A stretch of 64,000 bases of DNA, taken from assembly GCF_002899715.1 (NCBI RefSeq), contig NZ_PPEK01000001.1:310001-374000 (forward strand). The letters are read 5' to 3'. Below, piece after piece: positions 52,473 to 60,491 of the stretch. The notes below the pieces were generated by a model. It searched no databases. It had not been told where the DNA came from and saw nothing but the letters and a program-made list of their open reading frames with translations. The translations under genes and the position numbers were made by a program. The DNA comes from Enteroscipio rubneri. GTDB lineage: Bacteria > Actinomycetota > Coriobacteriia > Coriobacteriales > Eggerthellaceae. The first letter of the stretch is position 1. The number at the start of each line of letters is the position of its first letter.

Positions 52473-53285
52473 TCATACGCTGCACGTTCCGCCGATGCGA
52501 CGAGCTTCGGCGACATCCAGATAATCGCAGGCCACGAGCCTGTCGAGAACCTGCTGCTGCCGTTCGCGAGCAAGGTCTGCATCTGCCGTCGGCGCATAGG
52601 CCGACGGCGCGTTCGGGATGCCGGCGAGCATCGTGGACTCACAGGCGTCGAGTGCGGCCGCATCTTCTCCGAAGTATCCGACGCTCGCCGCACCCACGCC
52701 GTACAGGCCGTCACCGAAGTAGATGGAGTTCACGTACAGCTCGAGGATTTCGCGCTTCGAGAAATGCTGCTCGATGCTCAACGCCATGAACATTTCGGCG
52801 ATCTTCCGATCGACGGTTTGTTCTTGGGTGAAGTACTGGTTTTTCGCAAGCTGCTGCGTGATGGTGCTGCCGCCTTCGACGATCGATCCGGCCTGGATAT
52901 CGTGGACGAGCGCGCGGAGGCAGGCTATAGGGTCGATGCCGGGATGCGCGTAGAAGCGATGATCTTCCACGGATACGACGGCTTGTACGTACAGATCGGG
53001 CAGTTCGCCGATCGGTGTGAACAGCTCGCTTCCCTCGATGGCGGCGGCCATGTCTTCGAGGCTCGTCTCGGCGAGCGCATCGTGGTACAAAAGGAAGCCG
53101 CGCGCTACGAACACGAGCAACACGAGGAGCAGGCCGACGAGCACGAATGCCAAGAGGCGTTTGAGCGCACGCGCCGGATCGAGGTGGCGCTGCCGGACGG
53201 GAGCCGCCCGCATGACGCGGGCGGGGCGCGAGCTTCCGATGAACCTTGCCGTGCCTCCTTGATGCGATGTCGTCGCGCGTGCCAT
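52473..53285 (-). CDS. GT51 monofunctional peptidoglycan transglycosylase
   Basis: This 270-residue protein has one N-terminal membrane anchor (about residues 43-65) and a GT51 domain without a transpeptidase domain. The five GT51 motifs are visible, including VVSVEDHRFYAHPGIDPIA with the catalytic glutamate, GGSTITQQLAKNQYF, KIAEMFMALSIEQHFSKREILELYVN and YFGDGLYGVGAA. It polymerises lipid II into glycan strands. The start at 53285 follows AAAGG. Confidence 0.93.
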   Translation of the reverse strand: MARATTSHQGGTARFIGSSRPARVMRAAPVRQRHLDPARALKRLLAFVLVGLLLVLLVFVARGFLLYHDALAETSLEDMAAAIEGSELFTPIGELPDLYVQAVVSVEDHRFYAHPGIDPIACLRALVHDIQAGSIVEGGSTITQQLAKNQYFTQEQTVDRKIAEMFMALSIEQHFSKREILELYVNSIYFGDGLYGVGAASVGYFGEDAAALDACESTMLAGIPNAPSAYAPTADADLARERQQQVLDRLVACDYLDVAEARRIGGTCSV

Positions 53286-53538
53286 AGCATTGCCTTTCTC
53301 GAAGCGTTTGCTCTGCTGTCCAGTATGGCAAACGTGTCTTAAGGCAACCTTACCTGCCGCTTGTCCGCAACTTACAATTCTGCAAGAAACACCCGCGCAT
53401 ATGTCCGGGCAAAAGCGAAGGAGAATCCGGTCGGAATTTCAGCAGGCTCGGCCGGAAACAGCGGGCGCGCTGGCGGAAGCACGGGCGGCACAGGGCAAAA
53501 GCTGGTGCGGAAAAGGAGCGCGGCGGGCAGACGCACCC

Positions 53539-54240
53539 TTAGAACTCCCGATGCTCGTAGAGCTTGAGCGAGATCGCGCCCGATACTGCGTAGATGGCAC
53601 AGGTCGCCACAGCGACGAGCGCCGTCAGCTGGAGCGAGCCTTCAGGCGATTTCACCCAGTTCACGAAATCCAGTACGAATTGCTGCGATGCGAAGCCGGT
53701 GAGGTCGGCCACGTATCCCAGGGGTATGAACAGCAGGAAGAGCAGAGGAACGTAGCGCACGGCTTTCGTCATCCCGAAACGTGTTGTCATGGGCAGGATG
53801 ATGGACAGCATGATCAGCATCATGCCGAGTCCGCCTACGGATACGAGTACGAGCGGCTGCCAGCCGAAGTCGCCCATCATATCCTCGAACGATACGACCT
53901 CGGGCAGCACGAGCGAGAGGGCGAACACGATGCCGACAGCCACAAACCCCAGCACCAGGCCGCAGATGGTGAACAGAAGCGCGCTGGCGTAGCGGCCGAG
54001 CACGATGTCGGTGCGGGACAAAGGCAGCGTGAGGCGCAGCGACTGCCAATTGTTGCGCTCGTCGAGACTGATGATCGTAAACACGAGCGTGAACGGTATC
54101 AGCACCGTGAGCAGCACGAGCGCAGTATACACGTTTCCCATGAAGGTGCCGATGAGTACGGCTACGATCATTCCGGTGACAAGCTGGGAAAGCAGGTATT
54201 TCTTGCCGGTGAGCAAGTCGAACATGAGCATGGTTTTCAT
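53539..54240 (-). CDS. ABC-2 type permease
   Basis: This 233-residue membrane protein has six hydrophobic segments and the ABC2_membrane_5-like stretch SLDERNNWQSLRLTLPLSRTDIVLGRYASALLF. It pairs with the upstream ATPase, whose stop it overlaps by four bases. The frame extends further upstream, but the ATG at 54240 begins the family (MKTMLMFDLLTGKKYL). Likely exports a peptide or drug; the YtrA-type regulator fits a cell-wall stress exporter. Confidence 0.86.
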   Translation of the reverse strand: MKTMLMFDLLTGKKYLLSQLVTGMIVAVLIGTFMGNVYTALVLLTVLIPFTLVFTIISLDERNNWQSLRLTLPLSRTDIVLGRYASALLFTICGLVLGFVAVGIVFALSLVLPEVVSFEDMMGDFGWQPLVLVSVGGLGMMLIMLSIILPMTTRFGMTKAVRYVPLLFLLFIPLGYVADLTGFASQQFVLDFVNWVKSPEGSLQLTALVAVATCAIYAVSGAISLKLYEHREF

Positions 54241-55124
54241 CGGGTTTCTCCCTTCAGCATGAGCGACATGTAGGTGTCGATTTCGCTGCGCTCGATCGCC
54301 ACCTGCGGGAAGCGTGCAGCGAACGCTTGACGATCGGGCACGAGCACGGCCGTGCCGTAGGCACTGCGTTCGAAATGCAGAGTGCCTCGTGTGAAAAAGC
54401 CGCTGTCGACGATGGCGTCGAACTCGGCCGCGCGGCACTGCGCCACTCCTGCTACGTCGGTGATAGCGTCCTTTTCCACCGAGAACACGATGTTGCCCTC
54501 GTCGATGCATACGATGTAGTCGGCGATCTTCTCCAGATCGCTTGTGATGTGGCTGGACATGAGAATGCCGCGCCCATCCTCGTTCATGAACATGCGCAGT
54601 GTATCCAGTGCTTCTTCGCGGGCCATGGGGTCGAGGCCGGCAGTGGCCTCGTCGAGGATGAGCAGGTCAGGATCGTGAGCCAGCGCGCACGCCAGCGAAA
54701 GCTTCATGCCCATGCCGCGGGATAGATCCTTCACCGCCTTGTCCTCGGGTAGTTGGAATGTTCTGGCGAACGAGCGAAACGAACCGGGATTCCAATTCTC
54801 ATAGCACTGGGCCATGAGTTTGCCCACGGTCTTCACGGTAAGCTCTTCGGGAAACGAACACGTGTCGAATACCACGCCGATGCGTTGTTTCAGCTCTGCG
54901 AGGCGCTTCTGAGGGGCGCCGACGGTCTCCTCGCCGAATAGCGAGACAGTGCCGGCATCGGGCTCGATGAGGCCGAGGACGGCTTTGATAGTGGTGGTCT
55001 TGCCGGCGCCGTTGGAGCCGATGAAACCGACGACGCTGCCGGCCGGCACGCTCAGGTTCACGTCTTCGAGATCGAAGCCGTCGTAGTGCTTTTCCAAATT
55101 CTGTATGCGCAAAAGATCGCTCAT
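54237..55124 (-). CDS. ABC transporter ATP-binding protein
   Basis: This 295-residue ATPase has Walker A GSNGAGKT (residues 36-43), a signature LSRGMGMKLSLACAL, and Walker B DLLILDEATAGLDPMAREE with SSHITSD as the H-loop. Its ~80-residue C-terminal extension is common in BcrA/YtrB-type ATPases. It works with the permease that overlaps it and is controlled by the GntR gene 65 bases upstream. Confidence 0.94.
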   Translation of the reverse strand: MSDLLRIQNLEKHYDGFDLEDVNLSVPAGSVVGFIGSNGAGKTTTIKAVLGLIEPDAGTVSLFGEETVGAPQKRLAELKQRIGVVFDTCSFPEELTVKTVGKLMAQCYENWNPGSFRSFARTFQLPEDKAVKDLSRGMGMKLSLACALAHDPDLLILDEATAGLDPMAREEALDTLRMFMNEDGRGILMSSHITSDLEKIADYIVCIDEGNIVFSVEKDAITDVAGVAQCRAAEFDAIVDSGFFTRGTLHFERSAYGTAVLVPDRQAFAARFPQVAIERSEIDTYMSLMLKGETR

Positions 55125-55189
55125 CAGTCGTCACTTTCTTCCGTGGTCGAACGGTCTGGATATCCGGCATGGCGGGTCGGAATGTCCGA

Positions 55190-55561
55190 TCAGTCCTCCA
55201 TGAGGAGGTCGAGCATGTCGTGAAGCTCGCTCGGCGCGACGCCCGCGCTGCGGGCCTCGTCCAGCGCGCGCGCCATCAGCTCCTCGATGTGCTTCAGACG
55301 CTCTTCGCGCAGAAGCTCCATGTTGCCGCCGGCGACGAAGCTTCCCTTGCCCTGCACCGTCTCGATGAACCCTTGGGCCTCGAGGTCGGCGTAAGCACGC
55401 TTCGTGGTGATGACGCTGATGCGCAGGTCGTTCGCCAGCGCGCGCATCGAGGGAAGCTGGGCGCCCTCCGCGAGCGTTCCGCTGAGGATGAGGTTCTTCA
55501 TCTGGGCGGTTATCTGCTCGTAGATGGGCTTATCGCTTGCGTTCGAGATGATGATGTCCAA
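55190..55561 (-). CDS. GntR/YtrA-family repressor of the ABC operon
   Basis: This 123-residue protein has the GntR HTH (KPIYEQITAQMKNLILSGTL, GAQLPSMRALANDLRISVITTKRAYADLEAQGF, GKGSFVAGG) and a short helical dimerisation tail, the YtrA subfamily. YtrA members repress ABC exporters induced by cell-wall antibiotics, and here the ABC genes follow directly. Confidence 0.92.
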   Translation of the reverse strand: MDIIISNASDKPIYEQITAQMKNLILSGTLAEGAQLPSMRALANDLRISVITTKRAYADLEAQGFIETVQGKGSFVAGGNMELLREERLKHIEELMARALDEARSAGVAPSELHDMLDLLMED

Positions 55562-55757
55562 CGGTGCTCCTGTTCGGTCTACCCATCGCTGCTTGCTGGC
55601 GCCGCTCGCGTCGAACGTGCCCGCCGTGCGGTCCCTGCAGCGTTGGCGCGGTGTGCGAGCATCGCGGCGTCCCGCGGTGCTCGGGTGGTACGTCGCGGCG
55701 TCCCGCTTCGCACCGAGAGGGGCCGAGCACGTTCCTCATCCCCTCTGATTCGGGTGG

Positions 55758-55780
55758 CCATGCACTTTTACCGTGCATGG
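55758..55780. promoter_or_regulatory. Palindromic operator candidate for the GntR/YtrA regulator
   Basis: CCATGCAC and GTGCATGG (8-bp arms) flank seven bases. A second, imperfect repeat GTGTATAT / ATATGCAC follows at 55780-55800. Both lie just downstream of the gntR promoter, well placed for autorepression. Confidence 0.55.
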
Positions 55781-55800
55781 TGTATATACCCGATATGCAC

Positions 55801-55828
55801 ACTATAATCACGATAAGCATTGTGTCAA
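55801..55828 (-). promoter_or_regulatory. Promoter of the gntR-ABC operon
   Basis: On the minus strand a perfect TTGACA (55828-55823) and TATAGT (55806-55801) are 16 bases apart. Confidence 0.7.
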
Positions 55829-55949
55829 GGGAAATCCGGATGTTTTTTTGCGGCGATATCGGTGCTGCGGTTTTACAATTCGCGGCTCTACGAAAGAAAC
55901 GACCGCTCTGGAGATTTGCTAGTATGAGTTCGTGGGAAAGGAGGCTGTC

Positions 55950-56312
55950 GTGAACGACGTGCTGTTCTTGGAGTATCCAAAGTGCTCCACGTGCAAGAAG
56001 GCGAATATGTGGCTCGATGCGCACGACGTGGCGTACGTGAGTCGCCATATCGTTGAGGACAACCCGACTGCCGAGGAGCTGATGGCGTGGCACCAAAAGA
56101 GCGGTCTTCCCGTGCGCCGTTTCTTCAATACGAGCGGCGTGCTCTACCGTGAACGCAACGTAAAGGCACTTCTCGATGCGGGGATGCGCGACGAAGAGGC
56201 CTGTGCGTTGCTCGCGGAGAACGGGATGTTGGTCAAGCGCCCGATTGTGGTGGGGGAGGACTTCGTGCTCGTGGGCTTCAAAGAGGTCGAGTGGGAGCGG
56301 ATGCTTCTCTAG
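55950..56312 (+). CDS. ArsC/Spx-family thioredoxin-fold protein
   Basis: This 120-residue protein has the family start NDVLFLEYPKCSTCKKANMWLD with a CxxC pair, followed by LPVRRFFNTSGVLYRERN and the conserved NGMLVKRPIVVGEDFVLVGFKE end. Members are arsenate reductases, YffB-like reductases or Spx-type RNA polymerase regulators. The CSTC active site and RPIV suit YffB or arsenate-reductase-like proteins; no ars genes are nearby. The start is GTG at 55950 after AAAGGAGG. Confidence 0.85.
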   Translation: MNDVLFLEYPKCSTCKKANMWLDAHDVAYVSRHIVEDNPTAEELMAWHQKSGLPVRRFFNTSGVLYRERNVKALLDAGMRDEEACALLAENGMLVKRPIVVGEDFVLVGFKEVEWERMLL

Positions 56313-56330
56313 CGCTCGACACTGTCGAAC

Positions 56331-56777
56331 CTACAGTTCGACGGTGTCGAGCCACAGTGTGAACGGGCCGTCGTTTACCAGGGACACATCCATATACGCG
56401 CCGAAGCGACCTGTTTCCACGTGGCGCGCATCGCGGCGTGCGCGCTCGACAAACCACTCGTAAAGGAGCTTGGCGTCGTCGGGCGAGCCCGCGTTGGTGA
56501 ACGAAGGACGGTTTCCCCGCTTGCAGCTGGCGAATAGGGTGAACTGCGAGACGACGAGCACCTCGCCTCCCACGTCTGCAAGCGATAGGTTCGTCTTGCC
56601 GCTTTCATCTTCGAAGATGCGCAGTCTTCCGATTTTGCTCCAGAGGCGTTCGGCCTGATCTTCAGTATCCTCATGGCCGATGCCGAGGAGGATGACGATT
56701 CCCCGCCCGATGCTGCCGACGGTCTCTCCGTCGATGTCCACCTGCGCGCTCGTTACGCGCTGCACCACCGCCCGCAT
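56331..56777 (-). CDS. dtd: D-aminoacyl-tRNA deacylase
   Basis: This 148-residue enzyme removes D-amino acids (and mischarged glycine) from t[37 protein letters not shown], the [17 protein letters not shown] motif and [13 protein letters not shown], carrying the Gly-cisPro pair, are characteristic. The ATG at 56777 starts the family sequence exactly; upstream in-frame sequence is not homologous. It converges with the ArsC-like gene. Confidence 0.95.
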   Translation of the reverse strand: MRAVVQRVTSAQVDIDGETVGSIGRGIVILLGIGHEDTEDQAERLWSKIGRLRIFEDESGKTNLSLADVGGEVLVVSQFTLFASCKRGNRPSFTNAGSPDDAKLLYEWFVERARRDARHVETGRFGAYMDVSLVNDGPFTLWLDTVEL

Positions 56778-56884
56778 GGAAGACTCCCTTCTCCGTGTGA
56801 TCGATCGTGCACCAGTATACCGGGGTTTACAGCGAGCGGGGCGGGGCGTATAACGAAGCAGAAGCAACCCGAGAGGAGCGATGT

Positions 56885-57400
56885 ATGACCTACGCCATCG
56901 TGTATGACAGCAGAACCGGCAATACCGAAGCGCTTGCGCGCGCCGTGGCCGCTGCGTTGCCCGATAAAGGGAGGCTTGCGTTCGGGCGCATCGGCGAAGC
57001 GGATGTCGAAGCGGTCGCTGCGGCCGAGCGTGTGTATGTCGGCTTCTGGACGAACCGCGGCGACTGCACCGACGACACGGCCGAACTGTTGTCCTCGTTG
57101 GACGGCAAGGAGGTTTTCTTGTTCGGCACGTGCGGCTTCGGTGCCGATGCGACGTACTTCGCAGCTGTGGTTGCCCGCGTGGCCATGCACGTGCCCGAAT
57201 CGGCGCGGATCATCGGTACGTTCATGTGCCAAGGCCGCATGCCGGCGAGCGTTCGCGAACGCTACAAGCAGCAGGCAGAGACCAACCCCGCGCAGGAACC
57301 GCGTATGCGCCAGCTCATCGAGAATTTCGATGCAGCGCTCGAACATCCCGACGACCACGATCTCGCCTGCTTGCGGGCCCGTGTCGAGGAGACGGCCTGA
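56885..57400 (+). CDS. Flavodoxin-family protein (BilS-like)
   Basis: This 171-residue protein begins with a flavodoxin FMN-phosphate loop ([19 protein letters not shown]) and has [31 protein letters not shown] and [10 protein letters not shown], a pattern I associate with short gut-bacterial flavodoxins, including the BilS partner of bilirubin reductase. No bilR-like gene is in the window, so the role stays open. The ATG at 56885 follows GAGAGGAG. Confidence 0.78.
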   Translation: MTYAIVYDSRTGNTEALARAVAAALPDKGRLAFGRIGEADVEAVAAAERVYVGFWTNRGDCTDDTAELLSSLDGKEVFLFGTCGFGADATYFAAVVARVAMHVPESARIIGTFMCQGRMPASVRERYKQQAETNPAQEPRMRQLIENFDAALEHPDDHDLACLRARVEETA

Positions 57401-57410
57401 GGAGGCTTTC

Positions 57411-57671
57411 ATGGCGAACTTAACCGATCTTCCTAACATCGGCCCTTACGCGGCCGAACAGCTTGTCCGGGTGGGAATCGAAACGTCCGAGGATCTGCTG
57501 GCGCTCGGTGCCGAACGGGCCTGGCTGAAGGTGCAGACCATCGATCCTGGCGCATGCCTGCATCTGCTGTATGGCCTCGAAGGAGCGGTGCAAGGTATTC
57601 CGAAGAAGGAGCTCGATTCCACCCGCAAGCGCGAACTCAAGGAGTTCATGGACGCGAACAAACTTACATAA
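57411..57671 (+). CDS. TfoX C-terminal-domain protein
   Basis: This 86-residue protein is essentially one TfoX_C helix-hairpin-helix domain: LTDLPNIGPYAAEQLVRVGI, TSEDLLALGAERAWLKVQ, CLHLLYGLEGAVQGIPKKEL. The domain probably binds DNA or protein; standalone forms have no assigned function. It starts ten bases after the flavodoxin gene behind a GAGGAGG site, so the two share an operon. Confidence 0.88.
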   Translation: MANLTDLPNIGPYAAEQLVRVGIETSEDLLALGAERAWLKVQTIDPGACLHLLYGLEGAVQGIPKKELDSTRKRELKEFMDANKLT

Positions 57672-57754
57672 GGCGCCGGTCGCGATGGCGCGTGCGCGTG
57701 CCTATCGCTTTCGTAGAAGCAGGTTCGCTTCCGCCCATCGAAGGCTCTCTCTGC

Positions 57755-57783
57755 TTGTCTCGGCAATCTGCTCGTTGTATAGT
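57755..57783 (+). promoter_or_regulatory. Promoter of the TetR operon
   Basis: TTGTCT (57755-57760) and TATAGT (57778-57783) are separated by exactly 17 bases. Confidence 0.65.
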
Positions 57784-57793
57784 GCGCTTGTAA

Positions 57794-57809
57794 TATAACG
57801 AGTGTTATA
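57794..57809. promoter_or_regulatory. Palindromic TetR operator candidate
   Basis: TATAAC-GAGT-GTTATA is a perfect inverted repeat with a four-base centre. It starts 11 bases after the -10, on top of the expected transcription start, and 15 bases before the tetR start codon. Confidence 0.65.
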
Positions 57810-57824
57810 CAGGGGAGGGCCGGT

Positions 57825-58379
57825 ATGCGGGAGCAGCGGGTTGCCAAGGAGGCGGTGCTCGACGCGGCGCTCGGCATCGTACGCGAGCAGGGCGAAGCAG
57901 CGCTGAGCGCGCGGGCGGTGGCGCAGCGGGCGGGATGCTCGGTACAACCCATCTACAGCCTGTTCGGCAACATGGGCGAACTCATGCGCCGGCTTTACGA
58001 ACACGCCCGCGCATGGGCACAGACGTTTCATCGCGAGCACGCGGGCGATGGGCGCAACCCTTTCGAGTCGCATGGCCTTTCGCATCTGCGACTTGCGCGC
58101 GAGGAGCGGTTGCTGTTTCATTTCCTGTACCTGTCGCCGCATATGGGGGCGGCGGGCTTCGAAGACGTATACGAAAGTGTGGCTGTCGACGGTGTGCAAC
58201 GATGCGTCGAAGAGTTGGGCGGCCTTTCGCCCGAAGAGGCACGGAAATTGTACCTGCACATGATCGTGTATGTGCATGGCATGGCTGCCATGCTGGCCAC
58301 AGGGGCCGAATTCGACGATGACGAGCTGTGCGAGCGCATGGACGAGGCGTTTCATGGCCTGCTTGCGTCGGTGAGGTGA
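57825..58379 (+). CDS. TetR-family regulator
   Basis: This 184-residue protein has a TetR HTH (VAKEAVLDAALGIVREQGEA, LSARAVAQRAGCSVQPIYSLFGNMGELM) and a C-terminal helical ligand domain resembling the WHG type. Its operon continues with a 26-codon frame and a polyferredoxin, and its own promoter carries a fitting palindrome. The inducer is unknown. Confidence 0.92.
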   Translation: MREQRVAKEAVLDAALGIVREQGEAALSARAVAQRAGCSVQPIYSLFGNMGELMRRLYEHARAWAQTFHREHAGDGRNPFESHGLSHLRLAREERLLFHFLYLSPHMGAAGFEDVYESVAVDGVQRCVEELGGLSPEEARKLYLHMIVYVHGMAAMLATGAEFDDDELCERMDEAFHGLLASVR

Positions 58380-58384
58380 GGACG

Positions 58385-58465
58385 ATGGCCGAAGAACAAG
58401 TGCCGGCTTCGAAAAAGAAGCCCAGGGCGAACCATCTGATGGTCCGGAACGGGTATTCCGCATGA
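58385..58465 (+). CDS. 26-residue micro-ORF between tetR and the NapH-like gene
   Basis: The frame reads MAEEQVPASKKKPRANHLMV then RNGYSA. Its stop overlaps the next start as ATGA, and it starts six bases after tetR, with GAGG close upstream. The lysine-rich content and precise linking suggest a real coupling peptide, but homology cannot be judged at this length. Confidence 0.45.
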   Translation: MAEEQVPASKKKPRANHLMVRNGYSA

Positions 58466-59244
58466 GGCGCGAGGAAGCAACGACGCGGGAGACGGTGCGC
58501 GAGCGTCGCGAGAGGGGCAGAAAACGTCAGCGCGTGCGGCGCCTCGCGTTGCTCGTATCGTTTCTGCTGTTCCCGATAACCATTTTCTATTTCTCGCCGG
58601 TTCTCATCATCGAAGGGGCGCTCGAAGGCGTCGTGGTGGCGAGCGCACTCGTGTTCACGATCCAATTTCTGCTGGCTTTGGTCGTGCGCCGGGCATGGTG
58701 CGGCTGGGCGTGTGCGGCGGGCGCGCTGCAAGAATTTGAGGCCGATGCGGTGAGCAAGCGGGCGAACCTCGGGTGGCGTACGTGCATCAAGTATGTCATC
58801 TGGGTCCCATGGGTATGCTCTATCGTCGCGTGCGCCTGGATAGCGGGCGGGTTCACGATGGTCGACCCGTTGGCCGGCATACCGGGCGGCGTGTCGATGA
58901 ACAGCCCGCTCGGTCTGCCTATCTATTTTGGCATCGTGACGCTCTTTTTCGTGCCCAATTTGTTTCTGGGACGACGAGCCATGTGTCATTGCATCTGCTG
59001 GATGGCGCCGTTCATGGTTTTGGGAGAGAAGCTGGGTGCAGCGCTGCATCTGCCTCAGCTGAGAATCGAGACCGAACCGGATCGTTGTGTCGGCTGCGGG
59101 AAGTGCGAACTTGCCTGTCCGATGAGCTTGCCGGTGGAGTGTCTGCTGCAAGCGGGGACGATCGGCGACGCCGAATGCATCCAGTGCGCCGCCTGCGCTG
59201 ATGCATGCCCGAAAGATGCGCTCAAGCTGCGGATGGGGAGGTAG
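58462..59244 (+). CDS. NapH-like membrane polyferredoxin
   Basis: This 260-residue protein has an Arg-rich start, about four membrane helices, and the NapH/YccM cysteine motifs RRAWCGWACAAGALQE and RRAMCHCICWMAPF on the cytosolic side. Two C-terminal [4Fe-4S] sites follow: CVGCGKCELACPM and CIQCAACADACPKDAL. Such proteins pass electrons between quinones and soluble or exported acceptors. No reductase is linked; it is under the TetR gene. Confidence 0.87.
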   Translation: MRREEATTRETVRERRERGRKRQRVRRLALLVSFLLFPITIFYFSPVLIIEGALEGVVVASALVFTIQFLLALVVRRAWCGWACAAGALQEFEADAVSKRANLGWRTCIKYVIWVPWVCSIVACAWIAGGFTMVDPLAGIPGGVSMNSPLGLPIYFGIVTLFFVPNLFLGRRAMCHCICWMAPFMVLGEKLGAALHLPQLRIETEPDRCVGCGKCELACPMSLPVECLLQAGTIGDAECIQCAACADACPKDALKLRMGR

Positions 59245-59360
59245 CGTCCGAAAAGACGCGCGCAGCGCCGCGGTTCGCTCGTTCTGCCGCTCCGCCGATT
59301 GGCGTCCGTTTTGTGAGAAAGGCGATGGCCGACGAGAGCCGGAGCGCCTTCTCCCTGCGG

Positions 59361-60350
59361 CTAGAGCAGGCGTTCGATCTGTGCAAGCTTGTAGGCGCGC
59401 ATCGGCAGCGGGTGGCCGCTCTTCGGGAATGCATGCATGCCTCTGATCGGTTCGAGGCTTTCGTGGACGCTGATTCCCGACAAAGTCAGTCCAAGCGTTC
59501 TGGCGCGGGAGGCGATGGTTCCTCCGTATGCCGTTACGATTTCGCGTAGCTCTTTCGGATCGCTCGAATAGAGATGGCAGCGATAGCGGGCCGTCCCGCT
59601 GCGGGCGGTTTTGCTGAACGAGATCTCGTCGAGCGAGGCTCCTTCCACTCGTTCGAGTACGGCCCATGCCTGCTCGTAATCCTCGAACGCCTGGCAGAAC
59701 GCGCGCTTGAGAATTTCCAACAGTCTGGACTCGTCTTTGATCTGGTAATCCGTGCCCTCTCGCCCGATCCAGCTGTTCGAAGGGTCGGGCTGCGACGACG
59801 GATCGCCCGAGGTCACCGTCATGGCGGTTTTGAATCGCTCGGAGATGCGAGGATCGTCGATCCTGTTGGCAAGCGCAGCGATGTCCTCGTCACTGGTCGC
59901 CTCACGCTGCGCAGGCATCTCCTTCCGGTTGCTTCGTGCATGCGAGTGCAGCTTTTCAACGAGTTCTGGAAAGAGATGGCGTTCTTTGGCATCCTTGGTT
60001 GCGAAGCGGATGACCAGACTTTGAAAATGGATGCCTTCCTGGGCGAGCATCAAAACCAGCAACTCCCGGCGCGCGTTCAACTCGGAATTTGCGAGTGAGT
60101 CATCGACGTACACGCACAGGTTGTATCGATCCTTGTCGCTGCCAGGGCCTTTTCGGGGTGCTTGGTCTTTTTCGAAGAACATGATGTTCGTATGGGCGAG
60201 CAGATATTCGGCCGCCTCGGGATTGTCCGCCCAGGCTTTGCGAACGGATTGGGCGTACTTTTCGTTATTCTGTGCAGTGCGAAGGACGGCCGCCAGCTCG
60301 GGGCCGAATTCGGCAAGCACGTTCGATGCGCCGGTACCTACGCTTTGCAC
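59361..60350 (-). CDS. Uncharacterised protein, possibly with a DciA/DUF721-like N-terminal domain
   Basis: I do not recognise this 329-residue protein with confidence. The segment YNLCVYVDDSLANSELNARRELLVLMLAQEGIHF (about residues 77-110) resembles the DUF721/DciA helicase-loader core, preceded by VLAEFGPELAAVLR as in that family. The remaining ~200 residues are charged and match nothing I know. GTG 60350 lies five bases after AAGGAGG; an ATG at 60365 would place that site inside the gene. No replication genes lie nearby, which weakens the DciA idea. Confidence 0.6.
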   Translation of the reverse strand: MQSVGTGASNVLAEFGPELAAVLRTAQNNEKYAQSVRKAWADNPEAAEYLLAHTNIMFFEKDQAPRKGPGSDKDRYNLCVYVDDSLANSELNARRELLVLMLAQEGIHFQSLVIRFATKDAKERHLFPELVEKLHSHARSNRKEMPAQREATSDEDIAALANRIDDPRISERFKTAMTVTSGDPSSQPDPSNSWIGREGTDYQIKDESRLLEILKRAFCQAFEDYEQAWAVLERVEGASLDEISFSKTARSGTARYRCHLYSSDPKELREIVTAYGGTIASRARTLGLTLSGISVHESLEPIRGMHAFPKSGHPLPMRAYKLAQIERLL

Positions 60351-60424
60351 TCCGCCCTCCTTCATTCAACGGTACGAGCATTGTAGCGAATTCCACCCGC
60401 ACGCAAAAATCTTTTTCCGAGCGC

Positions 60425-60455
60425 TTGACCCTCACGTAACGGAAGGGTGTAAGGT
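60425..60455 (+). promoter_or_regulatory. MerR-type promoter with 19-bp spacer and dyad
   Basis: TTGACC (60425-60430) and TAAGGT (60450-60455) are 19 bases apart, the overlong spacing used by MerR-family activators. The spacer region carries the dyad ACCCT..CGT.ACG..AGGGT centred at 60438, so the gene is probably autoactivated. Confidence 0.75.
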
Positions 60456-60491
60456 GCGAATATGATCGCGATCGAAGGAAGGAGGCAGCTC

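Larger units (their letters stand above)
55562..55949. other. Divergent regulatory region with long GC-rich leader
   Basis: No gene is supported in these 388 bases. From the minus promoter at 55801-55828 the gntR leader would be about 230 bases. It contains a 14-base direct repeat TCGCGGCGTCCCGC at 55662-55675 and 55693-55706. A 60-codon Arg-rich open frame starting at 55761 lacks a ribosome binding site and is not called. The ArsC-like gene promoter must lie at the right end; TACAAT near 55873 is a weak candidate. Confidence 0.5.

Noticed and set aside
53286-53538. Possible small gene between the GT51 enzyme and the ABC permease
   Set aside because: Only a 68-residue frame with a TTG start and Ala/Arg/Gly bias is present. 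A short dyad TAAGG-CAA-CCTTA at 53340-53352 is the only structure seen.
55579-55761. 60-residue Arg/Ala-rich frame in the gntR leader as a possible leader peptide
   Set aside because: No ribosome binding site, composition typical of GC-rich noncoding DNA, and no regulatory stem arrangement like an attenuator.
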